Shown piece after piece: positions 1-38,612 of a stretch of 64,000 nucleotides of DNA (within the stretch, counting starts at the first letter, position 1; each line of letters opens with the position of its first letter). Below the pieces are notes generated by a model. That model was not told where the DNA came from, searched no databases, and was given only the letters and a program-made list of their open reading frames with translations. Made by a program: the position numbers and the translations under genes. Source of the stretch: Eunapius fragilis (Eukaryota; Porifera; Demospongiae; Spongillida; Spongillidae); NCBI GenBank assembly GCA_963681505.1, contig OY811978.1, positions 3,336,489-3,400,488 of the forward strand, in the 5' to 3' direction.

Positions 1-520
1 TATGTGTCTCTCATGCAAAAACCAAGTTCCTTCAGAAACGATAAGCGCACCAAGGGTTTTAAAAGTAATACGTACAAATCTTTATTCTTCACTTTTATTA
101 TGGCAATTCTTACATAAGGAAGCCAAAGTCGTTAAAGAACTGATAAAATTAGTATTTTAATTTTAGTTTAAAGGGGACGAGCATAGGGGCAGATGCTCAT
201 GCGTCTGAAATCAGGAAGTACAACAATAACGATGAAAAGTGTCAGGTACTTGGAATGGCGTGCATCTCAAAGTACTTGGAATGGGTGTATGGTTTTGAAA
301 GACGCGCCTAACCATGATATACACTTGTAGTAGTGAGTTTACCTTCAATGGATAAGAAGCACTTGCACATTTCCCAATGCCACATGTCTTTTTAAAAATC
401 AACTTGGAGAATTAATTATTGAAACCTTACAACATGCACAAGCACGTTAATTGATTCTGTGTATAAATTTAATTTGTGGTTATCACACACAAAGCTCCCT
501 TCTCCCTCCTGGGGGGAGGG
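1..520. other. No gene recognised
   Basis: AT-rich sequence at the left edge. No reading frame with recognisable similarity, no RNA gene and no clear repeat were seen. Confidence 0.5.
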
Positions 521-2100
521 GTTGTTTTTGGTAGTTAGAGGGTGGGGTGGGTGGGAAGGAGGGTGGTATGTGGGCGGGAGGGAGGTGGGTGGGTAGGGTA
601 GGTAGGAGGGAGGTAGGTAAACTATCTATGGGATTGGGTGGAGGAAGGTAGTTGGAAGTTAGGGAGGTAGTTAGGGGTGGAGGTAGGGAGGTGGGATGGG
701 GCTGGAGGTAGGGGTGGGATGGGGCTGGAGGTAGTTAGAGGTGGGATGGGGCTGGAGGTAGTTAGGGGTGGGATAGGGGCCGGAGGTAGTTAGGGGTGGG
801 ATGGGGCTGGAGGTAGTTAGAGGTGAGATGGGGCTGGAGGTAGTTAGGGGTGGGATGGGGCTGGAGGTAGTTAGGGGTGGGATGGGGCTGGAGGTAGTTA
901 GGGGTGGGATGGGGCCGGAGGTAGTTAGGGGTGGGATGGGGCCGGAGGTAGTTAGGGGTGGGATGGGGCTGGAGGTAGTTAGGGGTGGGATGGGGCCGGA
1001 GGTAGTTAGGGGTGGGATGGGGCTGGAGGTAGTTAGGGGTGGGATGGGGCTGGAGGTAGTTAGGGGTGGGATGGGGCTGGAGGTAGTTAGGGGTGGGATG
1101 GGGCTGGAGGTAGTTAGGGGTGGGATGGGGCTGGAGGTAGTTAGGGGTGGGATGGGGCTGGAGGTAGTTAGGGGTGGGATGGGGCTGGAGGTAGTTAGGG
1201 GTGGGATGGGGCTGGAGGTAGTTAGGGGTGGGATGGGGCTGGAGGTAGTTAGGGGTGGGATGGGGCTGGAGGTAGTTAGGGGTGGGATGGGGCTGGAGGT
1301 AGTTAGGGGGTGGGATGGGGCTGGAGGTAGTTAGGGGTGGGATGGGGCCAGAGGTAGTGAGGGGTGGGATGGGGCTGGAGGTAGTTAGGGGTGGGATGGG
1401 GCTGGAGGTAGTTAGGGGTGGGATGGGGCTGGAGGTAGTTAGGGGTGGGATGGGGCTGGAGGTAGTTAGGGGTGGGATGGGGCTGGAGGTAGTTAGGGGT
1501 GGGATGGGGCCAGAGGTAGTGAGGGGTGGGATGGGGCTGGAGGTAGTTAGGGGTGGGATGGGGCTGGAGGTAGTTAGGGGTGGGATGGGGCTGGAGGTAG
1601 TTAGGGGTGGGATGGGGCTGGAGGTAGTTAGGGGTGGGATGGGGCTGGAGGTAGTGAGGGGTGGGATGGGGCTGGAGGTAGGGGTGGGATGGGGCTGGAG
1701 GTAGTTAGGGGTGGAGGTAGGGAGGTGGGATGGGGCTGGAGGTAGGGGTGGGATGGGGCTGGAGGTAGTTAGGGGTGGGATGGGGCTGGAGGTAGTGAGG
1801 GGTGGGATGGGGCTGGAGGTAGTTAGGGGTGGGATGGGGCTGGAGGTAGTGAGGGGTGGGATGGGGCTGGAGGTAGTTAGGGGTGGGATGGGGCTGGAGG
1901 TAGTTAGGGGTGGGATGGGGCCGGAGGTAGTTAGGGGTGGGATGGGGCTGGAGGTAGTTAGAGGTGGGATGGGGCTGGAGGTAGTTAGGGGTGGGATGGG
2001 GCTGGAGGTAGTTAGGGGTGGGATGGGGCTGGAGGAAGTTAGGGGTGGGATGGGGCTGGAGGTAGTTAGGGGTGGGTGTAGGTAGGTTGAAGGTAGGGGT
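521..2100. repeat. G-rich 27-bp minisatellite with TTAGGGG in each unit
   Basis: From about 692 to 2085 a 27-bp unit with the core GGGATGGGGCTGGAGGTAG followed by TTAGGGGT is repeated about 50 times. The flanks at 521-691 are irregular GGT/AGG-rich sequence. Variants are mostly single substitutions (GGGGCC for GGGGCT, AGTGAGG for AGTTAGG) plus a few short units. Because 27 is a multiple of three, long open frames coding a 9-residue period arise by chance, and I do not call them genes. Each unit has three G-runs of 3-4 and a TTAGGG, so G-quadruplex formation is plausible. Confidence 0.97.
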
Positions 2101-2328
2101 AGATAAGTAGTTAGAGTGGGTGGGTAAGTAGATGGGAGTTAGAGGGTGGGGATAGTGATGACTGAATAAAAATTGAATATGTTAGCATTACAGAATGATT
2201 TAGCTTTATCATTATAGTACAGTGCGAACAAGGAGCAAGAAAAATTTTTATTGACCATTTTGAAAACATGGCTAAATCTTTTGTCCTTATTTTGAGAACC
2301 CTTAATAAGGGCAATGAGCAGGAGAATA

Positions 2329-2503
2329 CACGACCAATTTTCTACGTGTTTTGAACCAGGCTTGCTACCCAGAGGAGGTGATTCAGCCATGAGGTGGACA
2401 TCATTTCTGGAACAAGGTCTGTAAATTTAAGCCCGCCCCATGACTGAATCATCATCTCCTTTGTGTAGCAGACCTGATTCAAACATGTAGAAAATGGTCG
2501 TGT
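2329..2503. mobile_element. Fold-back (MITE-like) element 3' of the amidohydrolase
   Basis: The arm at about 2329-2393 (starting CACGACCAATTTTCTACGTG) is repeated as an imperfect reverse complement at about 2439-2503 (ending AGAAAATGGTCGTG), with a spacer of about 45 bp. There is no coding capacity. It lies just downstream of the amidohydrolase stop codon, possibly in its 3' UTR. The remaining sequence at 2101-2606 shows nothing recognisable. Confidence 0.65.
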
Positions 2504-2606
2504 AAAGCTGTTAGAAAGATATTTTTCACTGAGTCATACATATTTTTTACAAACAGAATGCACAGAGTATAAAATCATCATGAAAATCAGTATATCCCTC
2601 ATGACC

Positions 2607-4277
2607 TCACTGACATTTGAATTCTTGTCCATTCACGTAGGTAGCCTTTACGTTAATCGACTCTAGACCATCACACGACACTTTAAGTGGGTTATGAGAC
2701 AATACAACCATGTCGGCCATCTTGCCCACCTCCAAGGTGCCCAAGCTATGCTCACAGAATATTTGCCAAGCTGCATAAATCGTACAAGCCTTCAGTGCAT
2801 CCTCAGTAGAGACACAGTGCTCGCTACCCAACACTTCCCCTCCATCTTCGGGCTTCATTCTTCGAGTTACAGCAGTCACAATAGAGCGAAAAGGCTCGTG
2901 AGTGAGAGGAAACAGAGGGCTATCTTCGTGTATAGAAAACCTGTGCCCGAAAAACTTTGCACTGGCTAAAGGGGCCAGCCGCTTCCCCCTCTCCCTCCCG
3001 ATAAGGTCATCACACAGGCTCTTGCCATAATAGTACACAAGGTCAACCAGAAAGCTGGGCGTGACACCCATCCCAGCGGCCACGCCCAGTTGCTCGTGCG
3101 TGATGAGTCCCACATGCTCCATTCGGTAGCGGTGGTCCTCTCGAGGGTGCGCGGCAAACAGCGCCCCGTACGCGTTCAGAACCTGCTCCGCGCAGCGGTC
3201 GCCATTGGCGTGGGTGGATATCTGCCAGCCGCTACGATGGAAGGGTTCCATCTTCTCGCGGAGGGTGTCGGCGGAGGTGTAGGTCAGCCGCCCGCGATGG
3301 TGCTGCGGGAAGCCGAGGTGCTGCCTCATGAATTCGGTGTCCAGATACTCCTCGTTTAGGGCCATGGTGCCCGACTGGGCGTCTCCGTCGGCCCAGAATT
3401 TGACTCCCGCAACCCACACCTTGTCGCTGCGTACGCGGGGGTCCGGCCTCGGAGGGGGGGCGCTCGGGTCGGCCAGTGACGGCACCACGTAACGGGCCAG
3501 GCGGACTGGGCATCCACCCTCGTGGGCCACCTCCAATCCGATCTTGATCGTGTCCTTGTCATTGCTGCCCAGGTCCACGACGGTGGTAAAGCCAGAGCGG
3601 GCGTACTCCCTGAAATGATCGCGGTACAGCTCCTTCTTGGCTTCGAGTGTCAGGCTCAGTTTGGCTACTTGCATGATGTAGCACATGGCCGGGTTGCTCA
3701 GGTGACCAGTGGGTCGACCATCTTTGCCGACAACGAACGCCCTTCCCTCTCCCAGGGAGGGGACGTTGTCGGCGCTGACTCCAGCTTCGGAGAGGGCCCT
3801 ATGGTTAAACCAGGCGTCATCCACGTCCACGGATATGATGAGGACGGGGACGGTCGAAGACACGTTAGCGTCAATGAAGTCGGCGTCGAGCTTGGGGAGG
3901 TCGTGGATCAGGCACGCGTCGTATCCGTAAAACACCGCCCACTCGTCCCTAGCGGCATCATTGCCGGTCAGCCTCTTCACGGACTCTTTCATCGTGGCAA
4001 AAACTTGCTGCGAAGTCGAGTGAGTGCGAGGCGAGATGTCGGTGAAGTACCGCAACGACGTAGTCAAAAAAGGGTGCGTGTGTGATGCGATGAAGCCAGG
4101 CATGAGAGTATGTCCTTCCAGGTCGATGACCTTGGTGGCGCTGTGTCTGAGCTTGAGGACGTCTCGCTCGCTTCCCACTGCGACAATTGTGTGTCCATTC
4201 ACCGCAAGAGCGCCGGCGACGGGGTCTTTGTCGTTAAGGGTTACAATTTCTCCACCAATAAATATCAGGTCCGCCAT
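2607..4277 (-). CDS. YtcJ-like metal-dependent amidohydrolase, intronless, 556 aa
   Basis: Full-length member of the amidohydrolase_3/YtcJ family of the amidohydrolase superfamily: TIM-barrel hydrolases acting on amide or related C-N bonds. The substrate cannot be told from sequence. Visible metal and catalytic candidates are H66 and H68 (HTH), K293 (bridging-lysine position in GVKFWADGD), H356 (STHANGD), H388 (RMEH) and D452 (IHEDSP). The C-terminal GK-ADMVVL motif (about 518-525), typical of the small beta-sandwich domain, is also present. No signal peptide or membrane segment. The start is the first ATG of the family's N-terminal strand (ADLIFIGGEIVTL). It is a single exon in a region where the pump genes have about 30 exons each, and its coding sequence is clearly more GC-rich than its flanks. 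A retrocopy or lateral transfer from a microbe are both possible. Contamination is less likely because it is contiguous with eukaryotic-type sequence. Confidence 0.93.
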   Translation of the reverse strand: MADLIFIGGEIVTLNDKDPVAGALAVNGHTIVAVGSERDVLKLRHSATKVIDLEGHTLMPGFIASHTHPFLTTSLRYFTDISPRTHSTSQQVFATMKESVKRLTGNDAARDEWAVFYGYDACLIHDLPKLDADFIDANVSSTVPVLIISVDVDDAWFNHRALSEAGVSADNVPSLGEGRAFVVGKDGRPTGHLSNPAMCYIMQVAKLSLTLEAKKELYRDHFREYARSGFTTVVDLGSNDKDTIKIGLEVAHEGGCPVRLARYVVPSLADPSAPPPRPDPRVRSDKVWVAGVKFWADGDAQSGTMALNEEYLDTEFMRQHLGFPQHHRGRLTYTSADTLREKMEPFHRSGWQISTHANGDRCAEQVLNAYGALFAAHPREDHRYRMEHVGLITHEQLGVAAGMGVTPSFLVDLVYYYGKSLCDDLIGRERGKRLAPLASAKFFGHRFSIHEDSPLFPLTHEPFRSIVTAVTRRMKPEDGGEVLGSEHCVSTEDALKACTIYAAWQIFCEHSLGTLEVGKMADMVVLSHNPLKVSCDGLESINVKATYVNGQEFKCQ

Positions 4278-7200
4278 GGTTATTAAAAGTACGTGTTTGA
4301 TGTAATATTATATAACTACACATTCACATGTCATGTATAGTAGTAATAGAATGCAAGAACACTACACACCTAACTGATAACAAAAGCATGGTATCATGAG
4401 GCATAACTATCTATAGATGTAGTGCCCTTGTGTTACATCTAACAAGGGTTGTGTTCATCTTCCTATATTGATCCATCAAGATTTTAGACTTAGGCTGAAT
4501 GAAAGACTTGAGGCTAAACTTGAGAAGGTTTGTCTAACAGCTAGGGAAATGCAAGTCCAACCCAGAGTGTGGCATTTGTGGTCATTGGCAAGGTGCTTTC
4601 TTTGTTCAGCCACTGTAGCAGAAGTGACACTTGCCTTGGATAGAGACACTGAAAGGAGTCAGAGGAGATGTCACTGCTGTCAAGTCAAATGCAGCTGGAG
4701 ACCATCCTGACCAATTATGTACCGAAACCTAGGACAAGACAAAGAAAGGAAGAGCGACTGCCTGCTTCTAATCTACATCCTAAACGTGCTGTGACAAAGG
4801 TCTAAAAAGCTGTCTTGCAACTGATTATGATGAATCATGATGTCACCACCTTGCCTACAAGATACAGCATGGTGGCCAAGAGGATCCATCCATAGCTATA
4901 TCAGGGCAGAGTGCAGGACAGCAAGAGCCCCTTCAAGTATCTAAGCCCAGCCACCGCAGAATGCCGTGCAAAATTCACTAGGATCAAAGTGCATATTTAG
5001 GTTCTACTGTGGTTGAGAGGAGGCGGCCCTTATCTGCAGGAGATGATTTATTAAGCAAGCAGGTAAATGTTAAATCACATTTCCTACAGCTGGTAAAAAC
5101 ATATAACTGGCATTATATGAATGGCATGCATGGAAAAATTATAGTAGAGGTGCATGCCCAATACAATACTGAAGCATTGTCCTGCTGGAGTGTAATGACT
5201 CTGATGATTGATTGTTCTTTTTCATGATGTAGGTGACGACCATTTTACTTCATACTCCTCTTCCAAGTCTTCTTTTCAGTTGACAAACAAAAGGTTGAAA
5301 TCATCCAATGATAGTTTGTATGCATGCTTCATGCTACATGATGGCTCCTCTGAATCTATCATCCTCCTCATATGGAAATGTCCATTATATAGCACGTGTC
5401 AACACACAGTTATATAGCCAGAGCATTAACGTTAACCAGTTCATGTCGATAATGACTGAGCTGTGGCCAATATCATTTTTAAAAATTAAATAAAAAATAA
5501 AAAATTCAATATCAAACCAATATCAAATGAAAAACAATGCCAGGCTGCATTTGTGATATACGTGATATTCTATAGCTATACAATACATCTATGTCAGTTA
5601 GATCTTGTAAGTTTTACTTGCCCCGTACTGCGTGCCACTCTAGTTACTTATTATGTCAGGCTGGATTTCCGTGATCCCGCTGCTGCTTGCATAATAATTG
5701 CTGTGGTCTGGAAGCCCATGCATGTAGCACACTTGTTGCATCATGTACAATCCAGCATGAAGAGCCGATTTCTCCATACGGCATGTATGGAGAAATGAGC
5801 AGTCAACAAAGACAGTTTGCGGGATTATGATGCAGATTCTTAATTCCCATAGACAAGTATTGGGCTGCGCCCACCATCTCCCGAACGATTGTTAGTACAG
5901 CACATTATTACGCTATGATATGATGGGTGAGTTCGTACAATTCGGCGGGTACAAGAGTGGAAAAATCCAACAAGTATTAATACTTCTGTGAAGGATGGAA
6001 GCGGTTTTTCACATTGGAAGGCCTTATGATAAGTTTGAAAGTATGCAATGGTTGCTTGATGCATCAGCTCTCTGTGTTTCTCTCAGGAGCAGACAACAGA
6101 TATTTAAGGTTTTGACATAACAGGCGGTGGAACATGGTAATGGGAAACTCAATCAACTCATTGACATCGCGTACATTAGAAAAAAAAGGCCCAACAATTC
6201 AATGTACTTTGTCCAACTATTCAGTGGTCTTCAGTTTCTGCTAATTGATGCGTACCTGAGGACCTCAGGTGCTTTTGGTAACGCGTGATCAGAAAAGGAC
6301 GTTAAACTGCTTCCAAAGTTTCAAAATGTAACAATGTTGAATAACAAAATATATACATGCATTTGACCATTCAGACAGCTCAAATCACTTCCGCTATTGT
6401 CTAATTGCAGTTATTAAAGCCGTAATTACCGTGAGAGTAATTAAACTTTTGTCTTGAATTTTTTTTCAACATTGGTTGATTTTCGACGTGATAATGACAA
6501 TTTGAATTCAAACTAGTTTTTAGTATTTTATAAGGTTATTCAATTTGAACTAAAACTCAAGGTGACTGCCTGGGTATGGCTGTTCTCCTGACCCGGCATG
6601 CAATGCCATATCGCATTTTTGAACACAAAACTTAGCAGCCAACGCCAATGAAACCCTCTCTGATGGGAATGAAGGTTACGTTTAGGGTTTATCGTTGGCA
6701 GCTAGCCAACTTGTTATTAATATCTCGACATTGAATAACTGCATGAGCAGTATTTCAATTAATTGTAAAATCAATTAATCATGAATAATTGGTCATCTCG
6801 CTATTGCATGACGAAGGGTGGTGCAAGGCAACACTAGAACTGTTGGGGTGTAGATTTGTTCTCTGTGATTACGTGTAGTGCTCACCGATGGAGGTACCAT
6901 CGCCAAGTAGAAGTTCGTTCAATGATCCTTTTTCTTTTTTTAGAGTATTCCAAGAGTAATCGAGCATGTGTTGGAGGAGGAGGAGGAGGGCGCGAGCAAC
7001 CATCCAAGGGAAAAAACTTCCTTACCGGGGACACGCGAGGTGAGAGCTATTACTTACGCGGGCACGTGAAACCGACAGTTAGTGCGTTGGAACACTAAGA
7101 ACTGCATGTGCAGTCGAAAGATGAGCAGCCATCAGGTCGGAATGCTTGGTCGAAAACTTTAAATGAATTGAATGGAAAGACCGACAACTTTCGAAACCGT

Positions 7201-8686
7201 CAGTAGCAACCCAACCTGCTGTACTCTACGGCTTGATTCTATGTTTTCATTTTCGATTTTCAATTTACTAAAGACTACCCGCCCCAAGTGTGTCACCAGT
7301 TTTGTTCACACAACCACTGGTTAGCAAATATAATAACGATGTAGACTATCGGCAAAAATACACGATAGATTTTGTACGGCCCTGGACTTGATCCGGTACA
7401 CGCGTAACTGGGAACAGTGTGGATGAAGGCGAGGTGTCGCGGGTATCGCCTCTCGAACTGCAAATGCTCCATACTTGGTAAACGCATGAATTCACCTTGA
7501 TCGCAAAACAGGTACTATAATATTATTCATAAACCCACAATTTACATGTACGAGTGCTATAATGTAATATCAAAGGCTATGACATCAGCATTTGGTTCAG
7601 GGAATTGTATACTATTATATAATTCATAAACGCACAATTTACATGTACGAGCGCTATAATATCAAGGGCTTTTACCTAATAATGACATCAGCTTTGGTTC
7701 GTTCGCGGTTTAATTTGTTCAGTGCAGTCATGTTATCATTAATAGTATCAATATTTACATACAATTCAATTTCAATTATACAAAGCCACACATATATAGG
7801 ATGTCACAAAAGAACCGAACGCGTTTAAATCAGTATAACTCAGGATTGAAATTAATTAACCACTTGATTTCGATATACCTTACTGTTAGCTAGGCAAATA
7901 CTAACAATCTAATTTTATTGCAAGCGGTTAAGTAATTGTCATTGTATCAAAACCCTCATGCGTCAACATACTCAAAGCCCTCTATATTATGATCACGGCT
8001 TGCTTTTACTGGGGTTCGAGCAGTGGGCCTAGGATCACGCACCAAACGGAGGAGTGGGCTGGGGATTTGATGATGGTGCTCCTCTGGCCTCATTCGTGGA
8101 ATAAGTTATTGTCTATTCGTTTCTCTATATTGAACAAGTGTGATTAGAAGTATGTCATCTAATTATACAATTAGATGATATACTTCTGTTATTTAGAATG
8201 CATAATCACACTTGTTCAATATAGAGAAACAAATAGACAAAATTTTTACTGTATGTTATGTTCAATGGAATACTTTTCCATAGAGGTTACATGTAGAGAT
8301 AACTGATTATTTATACATGGCACAAGATATGAATATGCGGTGGAACAACGTTGATTTCAAGTTAATAAGTTTAATACTTAACATCATAATTTGCTTTTAA
8401 AGTTATAGCTGTTGTTTGATAATAAGCATATCTAATTAGTCTGGTATAGTGGTGTTTACTGCTTATATGTGATGGAGTCATGTCTCCACGGCTAGATCAG
8501 AGTACTTATTGTCATACTTGGCGTGTTTTTTACTTATTACACGAGAAGACCACTGCAATTTTAATGAACTTTGAGTTTTAATAACTCACTATTACATAAT
8601 TTTTAAAACGAGTGTTTCCTACTTCATTTCATAATGTGTGACTATTGGTTCAACAATCCATGTAAAAGACTTGTACGTCCCCTTAG
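4278..8686. other. No coding gene recognised; upstream region and early intron(s) of pump gene A
   Basis: AT-rich sequence. It must contain the start-codon exon and the Lys/Arg-rich exon of gene A if the gene is complete, because genes B and C have both, but I could not identify either. An imperfect direct repeat of about 100 bp lies at about 7511-7600 and 7611-7700 (shared core CACAATTTACATGTACGAG). A fold-back element is listed separately at 8109-8240. Confidence 0.5.
8109..8240. mobile_element. Fold-back (MITE-like) hairpin
   Basis: The left arm from about 8109 (TTGTCTATTCGTTTCTCTAT) through GAAGTATGTCATCTAATT is followed after a 4-base loop by its reverse complement (AATTAGATGATATACTTC). 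The outer arm returns after a 16-base insertion, ending AAACAAATAGACAA at about 8240. Near-perfect pairing over about 55 bp suggests a recent non-autonomous inverted-repeat element. No ORF. Confidence 0.75.
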
Positions 8687-25162
<16,476 letters not shown>

Positions 25163-26067
25163 ACGCTGTAACACATTTGATGTTTTTAATTAATACTGTT
25201 CAAGTACATTGTGTTTGTCCCATATTGTTCTTGTTTTAATGTCTACTAATTCAAAAAACGTTCCACCATCAAGTTGGATCAATTCATTGACCTCAAAACT
25301 TTTTCCATCCATGACTTAAAGGCTAATGTCAACACACACTGTTTGAATAAGAGGATCGGAAACGCAATTTTAGTTACAAGTAAATGAGGACTAGGTGAAT
25401 GAGAACAAACCTTACCAATGGTTCACGTGAAAACCTGTACATGTTTAAAATGTTGGTAGGACTCATACAAACAGGTTCATGCATGTAAATAGACAAATCG
25501 ATGATAGGATCACCTATAGACCTTATGCACAAAACGATGAATGTCATTTATTGGTGTTAACGGTATGCCCATTCCTGCAGTACTTGTGTATTGAAGGCAT
25601 AGGAGGTTTTTATATTGGAGGTATACCATAAGTCCAATTCAAGGTAACTAACAAAATTCATCTTTTTGTGCCACATGTACTCACTATCACACATACCACA
25701 GGCTGTATGTATTGGCAGGTACATTGATGTGTCGTAATGATCTTGATCTCCACCCTCTTTACATATAGTACACCTCTTACCCCTCCTACTTCATTATACC
25801 CCTTACACCTCCACCCCTTACACCTTACACCTCCACCCTTTACACCTTACACCTACACCCCTTCACCTTACACCTACACCCCTTACACCTTACACCTCCA
25901 GCGGTAGGTATTTTAAAAAAATGGCAGTTCTCATATCAGGACACAAACACATGATCAGCAACATTATAATTTGGCACATGAAAAAGAACAGGCTTCAAAA
26001 CACATAAGGCACCATAAAATCTTCATACTGCATCAATACAGGAACAGTGTCTCTAATAAACCTGCAT
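25163..26067. other. Intergenic gap between convergent pump genes A and B (left part)
   Basis: 3' flank of gene A. An irregular repeat of CACCTCCACCCCTTACACCT lies at about 25798-25905. No gene and no obvious AATAAA close to the gene A stop were seen. Confidence 0.6.
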
Positions 26068-26452
26068 TGAGTACATAGGACATACCATTGAGTACATGGG
26101 ACATACCATTGAGTACATGGGACATACCATTGAGTACATAGGACATACCATTGAGTACATAGGACATACCATTGAGTACATGGGACATACCATTGAATAC
26201 ATGGGACATACCATTGAGTACATAGGACATACCATTGAATACATGGGACATACCATTGAGTACATGGGACATACCATTGAATACATGGGACATACCATTG
26301 AGTACATAGGACATACCATTGAGTACATGGGACATACCATTGAGTACATAGGACATACCATTGAGTACATAGGACATACCATTGAGTACATAGGACATAC
26401 CATTGAGTACATAGGACATACCATTGAGTACATGGGACATACCATTGAGTAC
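26068..26452. repeat. 21-bp minisatellite at the A/B convergence point
   Basis: About 18 copies of TGAGTACATAGGACATACCA + T, with GGG/AGG and GAG/GAA variants. No reading frame on either strand is believable as a gene, although several stay open because 21 is a multiple of three. Confidence 0.97.
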
Positions 26453-26586
26453 ACGCATACATGTAGTCCATGCAGTCATAGTATAATGTCAAAGAATTAA
26501 AATGTAAGTCATTTTGTGTGAAAGTTTAGAAATGTAACTAAATGCATAAGATACGATAGCAGTTGAGTCAAATACAGTTATAGCCT

Positions 26587-37024
<10,438 letters not shown>

Positions 37025-38049
37025 CCTGAATAATAGCGGTAGTTCCTCGACCCAGTCCTTTTTGGAACGACGGAAAATGCATGTTTGCGGTCACGTGGTT
37101 ACTACAGATGACCAAACGTTGTATTCATTGTTGAAGGCAGTGGCAATCCAAGTACAGCGTATGGTATTTTAATGCAAAGTCGGGAAACGTTCATTTAAGT
37201 AAAAGCTATCAAACGTTTTAAGAAACATTTTTATATGGGATGGCTCTGAGAGCATGCATACATAAGACTTGCATGAAGCAATCATTTCACACCATCAATC
37301 CAGCCTGTAGCCCTTGGCCACGGCATTGTTCTCTTCACATCAGTCCACACCACAGTTTCCTCTAGCCTATACTGCTCTCTACTAACAATAGCTAGCATGC
37401 CACCACACCATTGTTTCTAGCACTGCTGCAGATCCATAACTTATGAGGGGGTGTGGTGAAACATACATACATATACATGTATGCTCACGATTTCGCCACG
37501 CCTGCTACATAAAAAAATATCTGCAGGCCGGTAACATGGTCTTTCGAAGTGGCAGAAATTTTGCCCGTGCCTTACACAATAATGGATAACCCGCCCCTCC
37601 TTTCCTCCTGGATCCTCCTGCCTCCATACTCATGCAAGCCGATGACTCCAATGACAACATTTAACATAGGTGTTCGCCGACTGTGCACGACACACATACA
37701 CTAACAGTGTATACATCACATCTAGACACAACAAAACAATGGCTGCTTGGCATGTGCGTGTGTACCAGTCTGTGGCAGGGGCCAAATGTGTGCTATTTAG
37801 AGGAGGTGGGGCCCACACCTTCCTCAGGGGAAAAAACTCCGACTGCCGAAAAAAACCTCATTGAGGAAAAAATCGTGCAGTGGAGAAATACATTCTGCCA
37901 TTAAGTCCATGCAGCGACTGCACTCCAGCTATCTGCATAGCCCTGGTTAAGGTAGAGCTCTGTGGCAATGAAACACAACACAACAACAGATACGGAAAAA
38001 GCAACGTGCGCAATCTCTTAGACTGACTTTTAACTCTCCCATCCTTCCT
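37025..38049. other. 5' flank of gene B; no gene recognised
   Basis: Region upstream of the gene B start codon (ATG at 37022-37024, minus strand). No recognisable coding region was found. Confidence 0.5.
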
Positions 38050-38330
38050 TTATACCCTCCGCCACGTGGCCCCACGTTGGGCGCCACAATGTCACCAATC
38101 ACCAGTCATCCTGCAACTATACTGTTGTATCCTGGCAGGAGCTAACTTTCTTTATTTCATTCAACCGACAGAAATGGTATTTCTCTCCACACATGGCTCC
38201 ACTTTTGTCGCATAGTGGCAGCTGTTAAAAATATGGAACTTCCTGTCTAGTTGAATCTGAAAGGACAAAACCCACAGATCAAAAGTAGCTATAGCTTTCC
38301 ACTATCAGCAGAGATATCGGGTAGCAAACA
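38050..38330 (-). mobile_element. Candidate LTR end and primer-binding-site fossil
   Basis: On the minus strand a segment ending GGTGATTGGTGACA is followed by TTG and then TGGCGCCCAACGTGGGGCC (38057-38085), a primer-binding-site-like sequence typical of invertebrate Ty3/Gypsy-type elements. The upstream segment contains a polyadenylation-like AATAAAG, as expected within an LTR R region. No gag or pol frame follows, so at most a solo fragment remains. The LTR outer end is not defined. Confidence 0.5.
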
Positions 38331-38459
38331 AATGTGCTAATTACGTCATAACTGCATCAAAATCAAACATATGTGGCACAAAAGCTACATATGTTATAAG
38401 AGAGTGCAACTCTGAGCTTATATAATAATTGCCAAACGATTCATCTTTTCCTTTCCCTC

Positions 38460-38493
38460 CGTTCCTCACCCCCCTCTCTCTCCCTCCCTCCCT

Positions 38494-38562
<69 letters not shown>

Positions 38563-38612
38563 CTCTCTCACACTCTCACTCTCTCCCCCCCTCTCTCCCC
38601 CCACCCCCCCTC
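38460..38612. repeat. (CT)n microsatellite
   Basis: CT/CTCC-rich tract between the LTR fossil and the retroelement. The flanking 38613-39626 has no recognised gene. Confidence 0.95.

Noticed and set aside
801-2085. Frames of a repeated GLEVVRGGM period
   Set aside because: Periodic translation of a 27-bp G-rich satellite. No start context, no non-repetitive domain.
3522-4085. 187-codon plus-strand frame opposite the amidohydrolase
   Set aside because: Antisense shadow of a GC-rich coding region. The minus-strand frame has all family motifs.
4468-4800. Arg/Lys-rich stretch (PKPRTRQRKEERLPAS) as the missing gene A N-terminal exon
   Set aside because: Composition fits, but there is no LRxE-M end followed by a donor, unlike B (LRKEVKM) and C (LRREMRM).
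6856-7098. 80-codon plus-strand frame upstream of gene A
   Set aside because: Low-complexity Gly/Arg stretch, no similarity, and no fit to the expected Lys/Arg-rich second exon of the pump genes.
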